DNA of 64,000 nt from Clostridium_AD sp050717635. Its GTDB lineage: Bacteria; Bacillota; Clostridia; Clostridiales; Clostridiaceae. Position numbers and translations under genes: made by a program. Shown piece by piece: positions 19,314 to 29,280 of this stretch (position 1 is the first letter of the stretch; every line of letters starts with the position of its first letter). The stretch lies in assembly GCF_050717635.1 (NCBI RefSeq), contig NZ_JBOITO010000039.1:124001-188000 (forward strand), read 5' to 3'. Below the pieces are notes generated by a model. That model worked only from the letters and a program-made list of their open reading frames with translations, was not told where the DNA came from and made no database searches.

Positions 19314-19769
19314 TTACTCCTCCTTATCCATCATATCGACTAACATTTTATACTGAGTTGCGTGTATTTCTTTAATTGTTCCAAGTAAAGCTCTAGATTT
19401 AGTGAATTGACAAAGTTGAGGAATATTTTTCAAATCTTGTAAACTTACAGGGTGTTTTGCATCTTCAGTTTTAATGATATCAATTACCCTTCTACCATCT
19501 CCACCCAAAGGACGGTGAACATGATTTACAATTCTTCCTTTAGCTACAATCTTTTTCTCTTTATTAGTATTGTATCCAAGAACTAAATCCCCTATTTTTA
19601 CATTGTTAAAATTAGGTCTTAATCCTTCTCTTCCTTTTACATCATCTTCATCATATTTTTCAGCATTCCATTGTTCTACGCCATCTTTAGCTATACTAGT
19701 AATCCAGCTCCAAGGTCCACCATCTTTATCTTCCCTATCAGGGTTCGCATTAATCCACCAATACCTCAC
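19314..19769 (-). CDS. EVE-domain protein
   Basis: A 151-aa single-domain protein beginning MRYWWINANP, followed by NVKIGDLVLGYN and IVAKGRIV, the core of the EVE fold (PUA superfamily). EVE domains bind modified cytosines in DNA or modified RNA and are often tied to type IV restriction. It lies downstream of the GmrSD-like gene and may supply recognition of modified DNA. There is a 166-bp gap to the small gene upstream, so it may have its own promoter. Confidence 0.75.
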   Translation of the reverse strand: MRYWWINANPDREDKDGGPWSWITSIAKDGVEQWNAEKYDEDDVKGREGLRPNFNNVKIGDLVLGYNTNKEKKIVAKGRIVNHVHRPLGGDGRRVIDIIKTEDAKHPVSLQDLKNIPQLCQFTKSRALLGTIKEIHATQYKMLVDMMDKEE

Positions 19770-19935
19770 TTATACCACTCCTTATATTTTGTTACTTACT
19801 ACTTTTGTTTCATTCTTTACAAAATTACTTAACACCATTAAAATCTACCTCTTTTAATAACCATAAACAGAAATTTATCTATTCTTTCAACCATTACAAT
19901 ATATTTTTTGCATCTTTAATTCACTTAGCTAGCCT

Positions 19936-20133
19936 CTAATATGCAGGTTGAATTCCAATTGCTACTGCTGTATCATATATCGAAAGCTCTCCAAATTTAT
20001 CATTATTTGAACTATCTATATAAATTATAAGCTCATCAAAATATTTTACATTAATGATTTTACATTGATTAGACTTTAAAAATTCATAAGCCAATTGAAA
20101 TGCTTTTATATTTCTAATATAAAACCTGTCCAA
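19936..20133 (-). CDS. Small protein of unknown function
   Basis: A 65-aa product starting at TTG behind AAAAGGA, 12 bp downstream of the GmrSD-like gene. ELSIYDTAVAIG near the end looks conserved and stops abruptly, so the gene may be a shortened form of a longer family. No motif gives a function. Confidence 0.5.
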   Translation of the reverse strand: MDRFYIRNIKAFQLAYEFLKSNQCKIINVKYFDELIIYIDSSNNDKFGELSIYDTAVAIGIQPAY

Positions 20134-20145
20134 AATATCCTTTTC

Positions 20146-21996
20146 TTATTTTTTGAAATAATCAACGGACCATAGATTTTCACAAATACGCTGAACCAAT
20201 TTCTGCCTACTTATAATATCATCTTTTTTAAATTGAGTATGCGCTTTAAAATCTAAAATCTTGATGACTTCCGATTTTAAAAAGTTGGGGTTCTTTGTAT
20301 AGTAATTTGAATGTAATGTTTGGGCATAAGTATTTTCTTTTAAATAATGTTCAATCTTATCTTCATATTTATCACTACTGAACGATTGATTTGTTCCCTG
20401 CGGTAATAGAATTAAAGCACCTAATGAATTCCTCCATTTCTGAAATTCGTTTTCCTGATCAAATTCATCTTTATGTTCTTTAAATTTATTAGCCCAAATA
20501 TGTTCAATTTCAAATTGTTTTCCACTTGGATTATGATAATTAACATAAGTATTATCTTTTCCAATAAGACTATCAATATAGCTCGATATGCGAGAAAGAA
20601 GATGCTTTACAAACTTCCGATTTTGTCCGTGCAAGCCAAATTCTGGTACTGCATCCCAGTTTTCAGGAATATTTTCTATCTCGTTAGAAAGATTAATACC
20701 TAGTGTAACAATGTCATTGTTTCTGATGAGCTTAACTACATTAAACATAGTATACTTGATAGATGTTTGTCCAAATTTGCGATAGTTAATAGCTCTTCTT
20801 ACAGTAAAGGTCTCAATATAGCGTGACACAAAGTCAATTTTATTTTTAATAGTCTCAGAATCATCTTCATAATTGATAGCTGTCAACAGCAATGGTTCCT
20901 GCAATGATTCAGCAATACCCCATGAATTTATGTAGTTAGTATGAGGCATACTTTTATCGAATTCAGCCTGAGCATTCCAAGCTACCAAATACCACTTAAC
21001 AAAGAAAGGAAACTGATATTTGAAAAAAGTATAAAATTCATTCGGCTCTGTGAGATTGAATAATTCTTTGTGATTATCCTTAAACCAATTTTGAAAACGT
21101 GAACCTATTATTTCAAAATCTTGATTTTCTGATCCTACTTTACCGGGTCTGATAGATTTGGCATATTTGCCCCTAAACCAAGCCTGAAAAAAACTCTGAT
21201 CAGTATTTTCACCGTATTCATGCAGTTTTTGCATTTCATTTTTCCATAGTTCATTTATTTCATTACGTTGATTTTTGCTGGTGATTTTAGATAATACATA
21301 TCCCTTAAGCATTTCTGTTGGTGTAAGATTAAGCCCTCTGTCATTCATTGTTTCAAAAATAGTATATGCATTTTCATCCGAATAAGCGGTTATCTCAACT
21401 ATAACAACATTTTCTATAAACCAGTCAATAAAAAATGGTAAAGCAGTTTGAGTTAGTTCTTCTGGAAAATATTGTTGAATATCTTCATAACGTTCAACCA
21501 TATTTTGAACGGTTTCATCATCACCCTCCTTTACAATATATTCACCACATTCAAATAATGCTTTCAAACACGGTTCTCTCATTTCATCGTTCATATTGAA
21601 AGACTTTTCTCCGAACTGTTCTGAAAAAATAAGTTCGCCTATGGATACCTTTTGCTCACTCTCCTTTTGCTGGTGGTTGAGATAAATAAGTAATAATGTA
21701 ATTGATGTAATTCTTTGTTGTCCGTCGATAATTGATTTTTGGCCATTTTCTGAGTTTACACTAAAAACCACCGGTCCCAAATAGTAGCTTTGATAATTCA
21801 GTACTTCCGCCCTTTTGTCACCAAGACTGTATGATTTTAAAAATGTAGTTGTTAAATCTTCTACCAAAAGTTTAATGTGTTTTGCCTGCCAACGATATTC
21901 ACGCTGAAAATAATCAATGGTGAACTTCTGACCTTTCAATAAGTCTTTAATACTTGTATTCTTCGCTTCAATCTTATTTTTTAGTTTCTGGTTCAT
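20146..21996 (-). CDS. GmrSD-type DUF262/DUF1524 restriction protein
   Basis: A 616-aa fused protein. The DUF262 (GmrS-like, ParB/sulfiredoxin fold) part shows DYFQREYRWQ near residue 28 and IIDGQQRITSI near 88, which bind and hydrolyse NTPs. The C-terminal DUF1524 part carries the HNH-type IEHIWANKF near 500 and NSLGALILLP with SFSSDKY downstream. This family (GmrSD, BrxU, SspE relatives) cuts DNA with modified cytosines and is type IV. It lies 26 bp downstream of the helicase gene and is likely cotranscribed with the Druantia-like genes. Confidence 0.85.
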   Translation of the reverse strand: MNQKLKNKIEAKNTSIKDLLKGQKFTIDYFQREYRWQAKHIKLLVEDLTTTFLKSYSLGDKRAEVLNYQSYYLGPVVFSVNSENGQKSIIDGQQRITSITLLLIYLNHQQKESEQKVSIGELIFSEQFGEKSFNMNDEMREPCLKALFECGEYIVKEGDDETVQNMVERYEDIQQYFPEELTQTALPFFIDWFIENVVIVEITAYSDENAYTIFETMNDRGLNLTPTEMLKGYVLSKITSKNQRNEINELWKNEMQKLHEYGENTDQSFFQAWFRGKYAKSIRPGKVGSENQDFEIIGSRFQNWFKDNHKELFNLTEPNEFYTFFKYQFPFFVKWYLVAWNAQAEFDKSMPHTNYINSWGIAESLQEPLLLTAINYEDDSETIKNKIDFVSRYIETFTVRRAINYRKFGQTSIKYTMFNVVKLIRNNDIVTLGINLSNEIENIPENWDAVPEFGLHGQNRKFVKHLLSRISSYIDSLIGKDNTYVNYHNPSGKQFEIEHIWANKFKEHKDEFDQENEFQKWRNSLGALILLPQGTNQSFSSDKYEDKIEHYLKENTYAQTLHSNYYTKNPNFLKSEVIKILDFKAHTQFKKDDIISRQKLVQRICENLWSVDYFKK

Positions 21997-22022
21997 TATA
22001 CTTCCCCTTTCAATTTTGATTC

Positions 22023-24161
22023 CTATTCTGAAATAAACATAGACGGCTTACCACAGCTAGTCACTAATAATTCTTTTTTTGCACGTGTAGCTGCAACATA
22101 CATAAGTGCACGTTCTGCGTCATACATATCTTTTTCCATTACAGTATCATTAGCTGCTTTTATTACTGCTTCTAAGGGGATTATCTCATCATTAACATCA
22201 GCAATTACAACATATTCGAACTCCAAGCCCTTAACCCTATGCATTGTTGAAATCCTTACCCCCTCTATAAAGCGATCATCATTCTTACTTTGTTTAATTT
22301 CATATAATTTGCAGTTTTGTGTAGCAAAATATTTTCGTATACTATCTAATTGTTTATTTGTACGTCCTACTATACAAATTACACTTGGATTAATTCCAGC
22401 TTTAACAAGTTCATTAATATACAAATATATGTGATTATATTCTTTATCTGCAGTTTTAAAATTTATCACTTCTGGTTCTTTTCCATGTGTTAAGGATAAA
22501 TAACCCTTATCTTCATCGATTCCGTCATCTAAATCATCTACATTCATATTTTTAATAATCAATTTAGCCCAACTATCAATTTCTTCTGTTGTTCTGTAAT
22601 TAATTTTTAATAAACCACTTCTTCCAGTGATGTTAATACCACATCGTTTTAATATTACTTTTTTACCATATATGCGTTGGTGTGCATCCCCAACAATGAA
22701 AATATCGTTATTTCGTTCTTTCCCTGCTATAGCACGTAACAATTTGAAAGCACAATCACTAAAGTCTTGAGCCTCATCAACAATTATTGATTTGTATAAA
22801 AATTCTTTTTCTGATTCTTCAATTATCTTTCTTATTTTTATTGCAGCTAACCCTGAATCAATAATTTTAAAATTGGATAATAATATTTTGTATGCCATTA
22901 TAACATCCCATACTTGAATTTTTTCCTCACGATTTAGGGATGTACCTCTTCCAATTCGATTTGTTTTTTTATAATCCTCAAAAGTTTCCAATTCATTGAC
23001 CAAGATAACCTTTTCATATTCTTCCATATAAAATCCTATTGAAAAATCCAACTCTACTCTACTATTTAAAATAGCTTTTCCCCAAATTCTTTCTAACTCT
23101 TTACCAAATATCAGTTTTGATTTATTTCCAGTCTTTTGTAATAATTTAGCAATCCATTTATCCAAATTAATTACTTCGATTTTATTAAAAACTGATGAAG
23201 AGCATAATATTTTTAAATTCTCTCTAATATCATTAGCTAAATTAGTACTAAATGTGGTGAAAAGTATTTTATCTTCATTCATATTAAATACATGTTCCAT
23301 TAACCATTTAGCACGATGCATTGCTACAACTGTCTTTCCAGTGCCCGCACCACCAAGTATTCTTGCGGGCCCATTAAATGATTGTTCTACTATTTTTTTT
23401 TGACTTGGATGCAGGAATATACGCCATTCTTCGATAGGTGCATCCAATATTCTCTCTAACTCACCAGTACTTTCATCACCATCTAGCAAATAAAACTTGT
23501 TACTATTACCAGATTTCACTATAGCCTCATCAACACTAAGTTTTTGAGTTCCACAATTTATAGCATTTTCAGCAGCTTCTTCTAGCACCTCATTAAGTGA
23601 TAATCCAGAATTTAAAAATGAAAGGTACTCATAAACATCATCAGGTAAAAATCTTTTTTTAGTTTGAAAATCTTTCTCATTAATAATAGCTCGTACAACA
23701 AACATTACATCTTCGGGAACATTAAGTTTTAACAAGTCATCATTACTAATATAATCAAATAACTTAGTATCATAGTTATTATAAATTGAGGCATGTTGAT
23801 TTTCTTCACTTGTTACAACATCATAAATTTGAACAATATTGCTTACTGGATTAACGGATATTCGTTTTTTACTAGCCCAATTGTATGCTGCATCATGAGC
23901 ATCAATCCAAAGTAAGGTATACGTATCTTTTTCTTCTGGTATTCTTATAATTGCACGATATGAACCATTTACTCTAGCTGAACGCAAAGTAGAATCAACT
24001 ACCTTTATCGTTTCATAATTCAAACCTGGAGATGTAGGATCATCTATAAATTTCTTAAAAAATACGTTAGCTTCAGCTTGAATATTTGCTGGAAGCTTTT
24101 TCAACGATTTAAAATAGCTTTCAGCACATACCACGGAAACTTTATTCTTAAATTTAGCCAT
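22023..24161 (-). CDS. UvrD-type SF1 helicase with RelE-like N-terminal domain
   Basis: A 712-aa protein. Residues 1-115 resemble a RelE/ParE-type toxin fold (ESYFKSLKKLPANIQ, then VNGSYRAIIRI). The SF1 core follows: Walker A GGAGTGKTVVAMHRAKWL near 267, DEAQDFSDCAFKLL near 460, GDAHQRIYG near 490, INYRTTEEI near 520, MHRVKGLEFEYVVIADV near 645 and YVAATRAKKELLVT near the end. RelE-helicase fusions are known in databases. The fused domain probably binds nucleic acid rather than acting as a toxin. It sits 23 bp after the DUF1998 helicase gene. Confidence 0.8.
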   Translation of the reverse strand: MAKFKNKVSVVCAESYFKSLKKLPANIQAEANVFFKKFIDDPTSPGLNYETIKVVDSTLRSARVNGSYRAIIRIPEEKDTYTLLWIDAHDAAYNWASKKRISVNPVSNIVQIYDVVTSEENQHASIYNNYDTKLFDYISNDDLLKLNVPEDVMFVVRAIINEKDFQTKKRFLPDDVYEYLSFLNSGLSLNEVLEEAAENAINCGTQKLSVDEAIVKSGNSNKFYLLDGDESTGELERILDAPIEEWRIFLHPSQKKIVEQSFNGPARILGGAGTGKTVVAMHRAKWLMEHVFNMNEDKILFTTFSTNLANDIRENLKILCSSSVFNKIEVINLDKWIAKLLQKTGNKSKLIFGKELERIWGKAILNSRVELDFSIGFYMEEYEKVILVNELETFEDYKKTNRIGRGTSLNREEKIQVWDVIMAYKILLSNFKIIDSGLAAIKIRKIIEESEKEFLYKSIIVDEAQDFSDCAFKLLRAIAGKERNNDIFIVGDAHQRIYGKKVILKRCGINITGRSGLLKINYRTTEEIDSWAKLIIKNMNVDDLDDGIDEDKGYLSLTHGKEPEVINFKTADKEYNHIYLYINELVKAGINPSVICIVGRTNKQLDSIRKYFATQNCKLYEIKQSKNDDRFIEGVRISTMHRVKGLEFEYVVIADVNDEIIPLEAVIKAANDTVMEKDMYDAERALMYVAATRAKKELLVTSCGKPSMFISE

Positions 24162-24184
24162 TTAAAATCCTCCATTTTATTGTT

Positions 24185-27100
24185 TTATAATGCTTCAACT
24201 ACCATTTGTACATCATCAGATCCCATAACAAAAACTTTCCAATCATTTTTCTTGAACTGATCAACATTATCTTTATTTTCAGACGATAAGACAGCAATTT
24301 TCTGTTTTAACCATACCATTTCAGCCTCTCCTAAAACTCCTATATCCTTTGAAAATAATTCATACCCAATTTGATCAGGGACTGGCATTTTGTTTTTAAT
24401 TAAATCCAAAGCAAACTCATAGCTCTCATCATCCTGCAATACTTGTTCTAGCTTTTTCTTCCATTCATCACTTATTAGAATACCCTCATTGTTAGCATTT
24501 TTTGAATTTTCAACATCGTTTATAACATTTTCTACTGTAGCAGCAACTTGCTCTTTTGAAAGCTCATTGCTAAACAATAACCATGATAAATACTCTTTAA
24601 CCATACCACGTGAAAGTTCTTCATGATCAAGTTGATTCGAGTAACTGCGTAAACAACCATAACAAGTTGTTTCTTCACCACATCCACAATGACCATCGAC
24701 TCTACGATATGCAGCCCGAAGTACTTTTTCAAGTTGGTTCATTATTCGTTTTACATGCCCAGCTCCACCAACAGCTTCATCAAAAAGTATAATAGCTGGT
24801 CCACTTCCCTCATTATCAATACACCCATTAATATCCCGTCTTGAAATTCCTAATGCATCAGCAGCACCTTCAAGAATAGCATAAAGTAGCGAAATCCATT
24901 TATCAGACTTACCCTCAATCCACTTCTCTGGAAATTCCAAACGTAAAATATCACTGGAAAAAATATGTCCTAATGATACATTTTTCAAATGAGTATTAGG
25001 ACAATTATGACCAAGCTTATTCTTATGCTTAGGCTCATTTGGTGTTGTTTGAGCATATCCACAATAACCGCATACCCACATACCCGAACCATTATTCCCA
25101 CGGTTCATCAAAACAAGTTTGCCTTGTGGAGAATAAAGTCCATAAATTCTCTTTCCAGATATTATAATATCTTTTTCTTTACGTTCTTCTAGTTGATAAG
25201 AGTCTAATTTATCAATTTCCCAAAATTGTACACGCGTTGCATATGAACGTGGTGGCCTATTTTCACCTACTCGTTTAGGCTTGTCCAATATAGAAGTTGA
25301 AAAACCAAAAATAGGTATTATAAATTTGCGCACTTTCATCTGACCACCACAATTGCAAATATGTGGCTCAGATGTATCTTCTTCATCAATTGTTGTTATC
25401 CCATCAGGCAAGGATATTCGCTTACACTCTGGACATTCAAAATATTTATATGTTGGCCATCCTTTATCTCTTGTTTTATTTATAGCATAACTCTTCCAAA
25501 CCTTACCAGCAGCAATTACGCTACTTCCTGGTGCAAATTCAGCTATTGCCATACGTAAATCCCGTGATAAATCAATATTTTTAGCTTCAAACGAATTATT
25601 TAAAATATCTAAATTTACTACATCAACAGGAAATCCATATTTAGGTAGAACACCGCTTGAAGCTAGAAAATTAATTGACTGTTGATCTCTAAATGTCTTT
25701 TTTAGCTGAATAACATCACCATTATATTGTTCATTATCATTACGTTTTTTTAAAATCTCATCTAATGTTTCAAGCTCGCTTTTTTTTGCATCAATTGCTT
25801 TAGTTAGACATCCTTCTTCACCTATAAGTTTTTCCACAAAACTCCATGTTCGGATACCCAACCGTTCCATTAGTTGTGGTGTAAGTACTTTTTCTATCGA
25901 TTCAATTAGCTTTTTCGGTCTGTTATTCAATTCACTTTTCAACGCAACAACAACATCATCACTACCATCATAACCAATAAGGGTATTGACTTTGCCTTTA
26001 AAATACATTTCCTGTTTTCTAAAGAACCACGAAAATACAATTGAATTAACATGCCTAAGTGCAATCTTTTCGTTGCTCATTTCTATATATGGTGGTTTTA
26101 TCTTACCATTTATTATCTCAGGTGGATTATCGAAATAATTCAAATCATGACTATTACGACGGGCAAAGGTTACCGAAAATGCAGTTGCAGATGTACGTCT
26201 TCCTGCTCGTCCTGCTCGTTGAATATAATTAGACGTTTCAGGTGGTACATTTCGTAACATAATTGCCTCAAGTTGTCCTACATCAACCCCCATTTCAAAT
26301 GTTGTTGAACAACTGAGCACATTAATTTCACCTTTCTCAAATTTTTCCTGAATATTCCCAGCAGCTTCTCTTTTTAATTGTGCAGTATGTTCTTTAGCCA
26401 CCATGGGAATAATTTTTTCTTCAGTATAAATTCTTGAATAGTATGGATCATCTCTAAAGTCTTTTATAGATACTTTTTCTAAAATACCCCCACATCTAAA
26501 TTCACAGCATACGTCATGTATATTGTGTGAAGTTATTTTTCCGCAACGCTTACACCTATTAATTTTTTCATCTTGTTTATACAAACCTATAAACCATTTT
26601 TTGTAATTTAGTCTAATAACAGCCCCTTCTTTACCTAAGGATTCTTGACTGAAATAGCCCATTCTAATAAGCGATGGTATGAATTTTTCATACAATTCAT
26701 TCAATATTTCATTTCCCTTTAATTTTGCATCATCTTTTGCAATACCCATACTTTGAAGTATTTTACGAACATAATCAACCCTTTTGTTATTTGCCTTATC
26801 TGCAGGTAAAAAACTTAATATTTGCTTAGACCCTTGGTTTCCACCTTCTTGTTTTCTAAAATAAACATAGCGATTTCGAGGTGCAAAATCATCGTCTTCT
26901 GCATTAATATGCTCAGGATAAGTGGTTGCACCAGAATATCTAAAGGAATCCATTATTACACAGCACAATTCCCAGACCTCGTCAGGTTTCAGTCCCCACA
27001 TATCTTTGCCAACAGGTAATTTTTCCGGATAAAATTTTACATACCCACGTCCTTCTAATCCTTGTTGCCTTTGATGTCCCATATATTCCTTAATCACATA

Positions 27101-29275
27101 CACTCCAGCAATCATTTCCTTTTGAGGCTTTGATAGTGATTCATTATTTTCTTCAGGATATAATGCAGCCGCATCGGCTTTTATCACTATCATTCTTATT
27201 AAGTCGTCAAGACGTATATCATCTGAATTTCTTTTTAATTCTCTTAAGATTAGCCTACGCCACATAAGTTGATTATACTTATTATCCATATAAGCAGCAA
27301 AGAAAGCAGCTTCTTGACGATTATCCGAAAAAACCAATAGTTTCCGTCCTCGTTCTTCTTCGTACTCTTTACTTCTTAGTGCCACCGTAGTACCAAATAT
27401 ATCATCAACCTCATTAGATAATTCATTCACTATTTCGATTTTTTCAGCTGGAATCATTGAATACAAACTGTTTGCAACAACATAAGTTGCAGGCTGATTT
27501 GCTGTCATAAATCTTTTGATTATCCCTTTAGATACACCACCACATGATGCACATGTGTTAACTACTCTACTTTTTGATTTCATCTTATAAACCTTTATTA
27601 GTTTTCTTGAGTCAACTTCTTCACAGCATTTGTTTCGTTTTCTTACCCCTGCCAAACTTAAACAACCACAAGCTGTGCAAAAAATATATTCTTCTACTTT
27701 CTTTACATCTGGCTTTTCAAAAGCCTCATCATCACTATCTATATCCACATCTTCTGAGTCCATAGTTAAATTTGTCAACATATAATATTCAGGCTTCTCA
27801 CCTAATCCAGCAGGTAAAAGTATCCCTTCCTTTTCCTTACCAATTATATATTCTTGTCCACAATGTTGACAATTACCTAATTCAAAAACTGGCACTTTAA
27901 TATTTCCTATACTATACTGCTCTTTTCTATCTAAAAACACTTTTTTATTAGGATATAGTGCTACGTACATACCTTCTAATGCTCTAACAAACAGATGATA
28001 TCTCGCTGGTAGTAAAGCTGCAGAATTTTCATCAGGTTTAGCCATAACACCTAGTTCTATAAGTGAAATTAATGAGCTAATTCTTGTTTGCTTATCACTA
28101 AGATCAAAAAATACACGTTCTGCCACATCATTTAAAGTTCTAGAATTTAATTCCAGAGTCTTTGTTATATAAATTATACGTTCATCATTTATAAGTTGTT
28201 TGTATAAATATCTGCCTGCTTCAATTGCTTTTAAGCCTTGCATTTCATCCTTCAATTTCTGATAATCAGTAGGCTTAAATTTTCTCATTCCATTAGACAA
28301 ATCCCTTTGTACTCGCGATGATGTAACGATGTCTTCTATCTCAAAAGGTTCATTAAATATGCTAGTTGCAAATTGAGCCAGTTCACCAAATGCTTCTTTA
28401 TTTCCTAAGGTAGCACTTGTAGCAATACATTGCATTTTATTTTTCTTACACACTCTTTCTTTTAGCCTTCTTAGAAGTAGTGCAATTTCTGTACCATTTG
28501 CACCTTTATATGTATGTGCCTCATCTAGTACTATAAATCTCCAATTTTCAGCCATATCGCCATCAAATAATTCAGTATCAACTGGGCGGAGCAATAGATA
28601 TTCAAGCATAGCGTAATTAGTTAGTAAAATATGAGGTGGATTGTTACGCATAGCCTCACGAGAAATAAGTTCATTTGAACTGGGTTCCTTCCGATATTTA
28701 TCCCTATATTCATTTAATGCTCTATCTTGTTTTTCTGTTGTTTCACCTGTGTATCTACCGAAAGTTATGTCAGGGTACTCTAAGAGTATTTGTCTTAGTC
28801 GTTTAACTTGATCATTTGCAAGTGCATTCATCGGATAAAGTAATAATGCATGCACTCCTGAACAAAGTAATCCTGCTTCCTTTTGTTTCATCAGTTCATT
28901 AATAATAGGGTAAAGATAACATTCCGTTTTACCACTTCCAGTACCTGTAGCTACAATAACATTTCGTTTTCTTAATACAATTTTTCGAAATGCTTGTTCT
29001 TGGTGAACGTAGAGTGGTCGCTCTAATTGCACTGCACTTTCTATAGCTTTAAACTCAGTACTTAGTAATCCTTCATGAATTAGACTAGCAAGACTATTTC
29101 CTGTAACAAATGGAGGGGTAGATTCCAAATAAGGACCTTTTATAAACTCACTTTCCTCTAATGCCTCATAGGCTTTTTTTGTTAGTATATTGTCTTTAAC
29201 AGTTAAAATTGATTTCAGATAACCTAAGTAATCATCTTTTATTGCATTGGTTGTTTCAATAGGATTCATTGGCAA
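24185..29275 (-). CDS. DruE-like giant DEAD/DEAH helicase with DUF1998
   Basis: A 1696-aa SF2 helicase. Walker A ATGTGSGKTECYLYP lies near residue 108, LLLYPMNALANDQ near 145, VLDEAHTYKGANGTE near 247, and the C-terminal lobe RAGRAGRRTSATAF near 1020. Several zinc-type cysteine pairs occur near 465, 535 and 1330. The DUF1998 region near 1540-1600 shows EAVGGAGHVKRI and CGCGEETTCYGCLRSYSN. This architecture and size fit Druantia DruE. The start is TTG at 29275 or ATG at 29269, both behind GAGAGGGG. It begins 5 bp after the giant upstream gene. Confidence 0.75.
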   Translation of the reverse strand: MPMNPIETTNAIKDDYLGYLKSILTVKDNILTKKAYEALEESEFIKGPYLESTPPFVTGNSLASLIHEGLLSTEFKAIESAVQLERPLYVHQEQAFRKIVLRKRNVIVATGTGSGKTECYLYPIINELMKQKEAGLLCSGVHALLLYPMNALANDQVKRLRQILLEYPDITFGRYTGETTEKQDRALNEYRDKYRKEPSSNELISREAMRNNPPHILLTNYAMLEYLLLRPVDTELFDGDMAENWRFIVLDEAHTYKGANGTEIALLLRRLKERVCKKNKMQCIATSATLGNKEAFGELAQFATSIFNEPFEIEDIVTSSRVQRDLSNGMRKFKPTDYQKLKDEMQGLKAIEAGRYLYKQLINDERIIYITKTLELNSRTLNDVAERVFFDLSDKQTRISSLISLIELGVMAKPDENSAALLPARYHLFVRALEGMYVALYPNKKVFLDRKEQYSIGNIKVPVFELGNCQHCGQEYIIGKEKEGILLPAGLGEKPEYYMLTNLTMDSEDVDIDSDDEAFEKPDVKKVEEYIFCTACGCLSLAGVRKRNKCCEEVDSRKLIKVYKMKSKSRVVNTCASCGGVSKGIIKRFMTANQPATYVVANSLYSMIPAEKIEIVNELSNEVDDIFGTTVALRSKEYEEERGRKLLVFSDNRQEAAFFAAYMDNKYNQLMWRRLILRELKRNSDDIRLDDLIRMIVIKADAAALYPEENNESLSKPQKEMIAGVYVIKEYMGHQRQQGLEGRGYVKFYPEKLPVGKDMWGLKPDEVWELCCVIMDSFRYSGATTYPEHINAEDDDFAPRNRYVYFRKQEGGNQGSKQILSFLPADKANNKRVDYVRKILQSMGIAKDDAKLKGNEILNELYEKFIPSLIRMGYFSQESLGKEGAVIRLNYKKWFIGLYKQDEKINRCKRCGKITSHNIHDVCCEFRCGGILEKVSIKDFRDDPYYSRIYTEEKIIPMVAKEHTAQLKREAAGNIQEKFEKGEINVLSCSTTFEMGVDVGQLEAIMLRNVPPETSNYIQRAGRAGRRTSATAFSVTFARRNSHDLNYFDNPPEIINGKIKPPYIEMSNEKIALRHVNSIVFSWFFRKQEMYFKGKVNTLIGYDGSDDVVVALKSELNNRPKKLIESIEKVLTPQLMERLGIRTWSFVEKLIGEEGCLTKAIDAKKSELETLDEILKKRNDNEQYNGDVIQLKKTFRDQQSINFLASSGVLPKYGFPVDVVNLDILNNSFEAKNIDLSRDLRMAIAEFAPGSSVIAAGKVWKSYAINKTRDKGWPTYKYFECPECKRISLPDGITTIDEEDTSEPHICNCGGQMKVRKFIIPIFGFSTSILDKPKRVGENRPPRSYATRVQFWEIDKLDSYQLEERKEKDIIISGKRIYGLYSPQGKLVLMNRGNNGSGMWVCGYCGYAQTTPNEPKHKNKLGHNCPNTHLKNVSLGHIFSSDILRLEFPEKWIEGKSDKWISLLYAILEGAADALGISRRDINGCIDNEGSGPAIILFDEAVGGAGHVKRIMNQLEKVLRAAYRRVDGHCGCGEETTCYGCLRSYSNQLDHEELSRGMVKEYLSWLLFSNELSKEQVAATVENVINDVENSKNANNEGILISDEWKKKLEQVLQDDESYEFALDLIKNKMPVPDQIGYELFSKDIGVLGEAEMVWLKQKIAVLSSENKDNVDQFKKNDWKVFVMGSDDVQMVVEAL

Positions 29276-29280
29276 AATAA

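Noticed and set aside
24532..27765. Many plus- and minus-strand frames of 60-70 codons inside the large helicase gene
   Set aside because: They lie in other frames of a clearly conserved protein, have no ribosome binding sites and show low-complexity composition.
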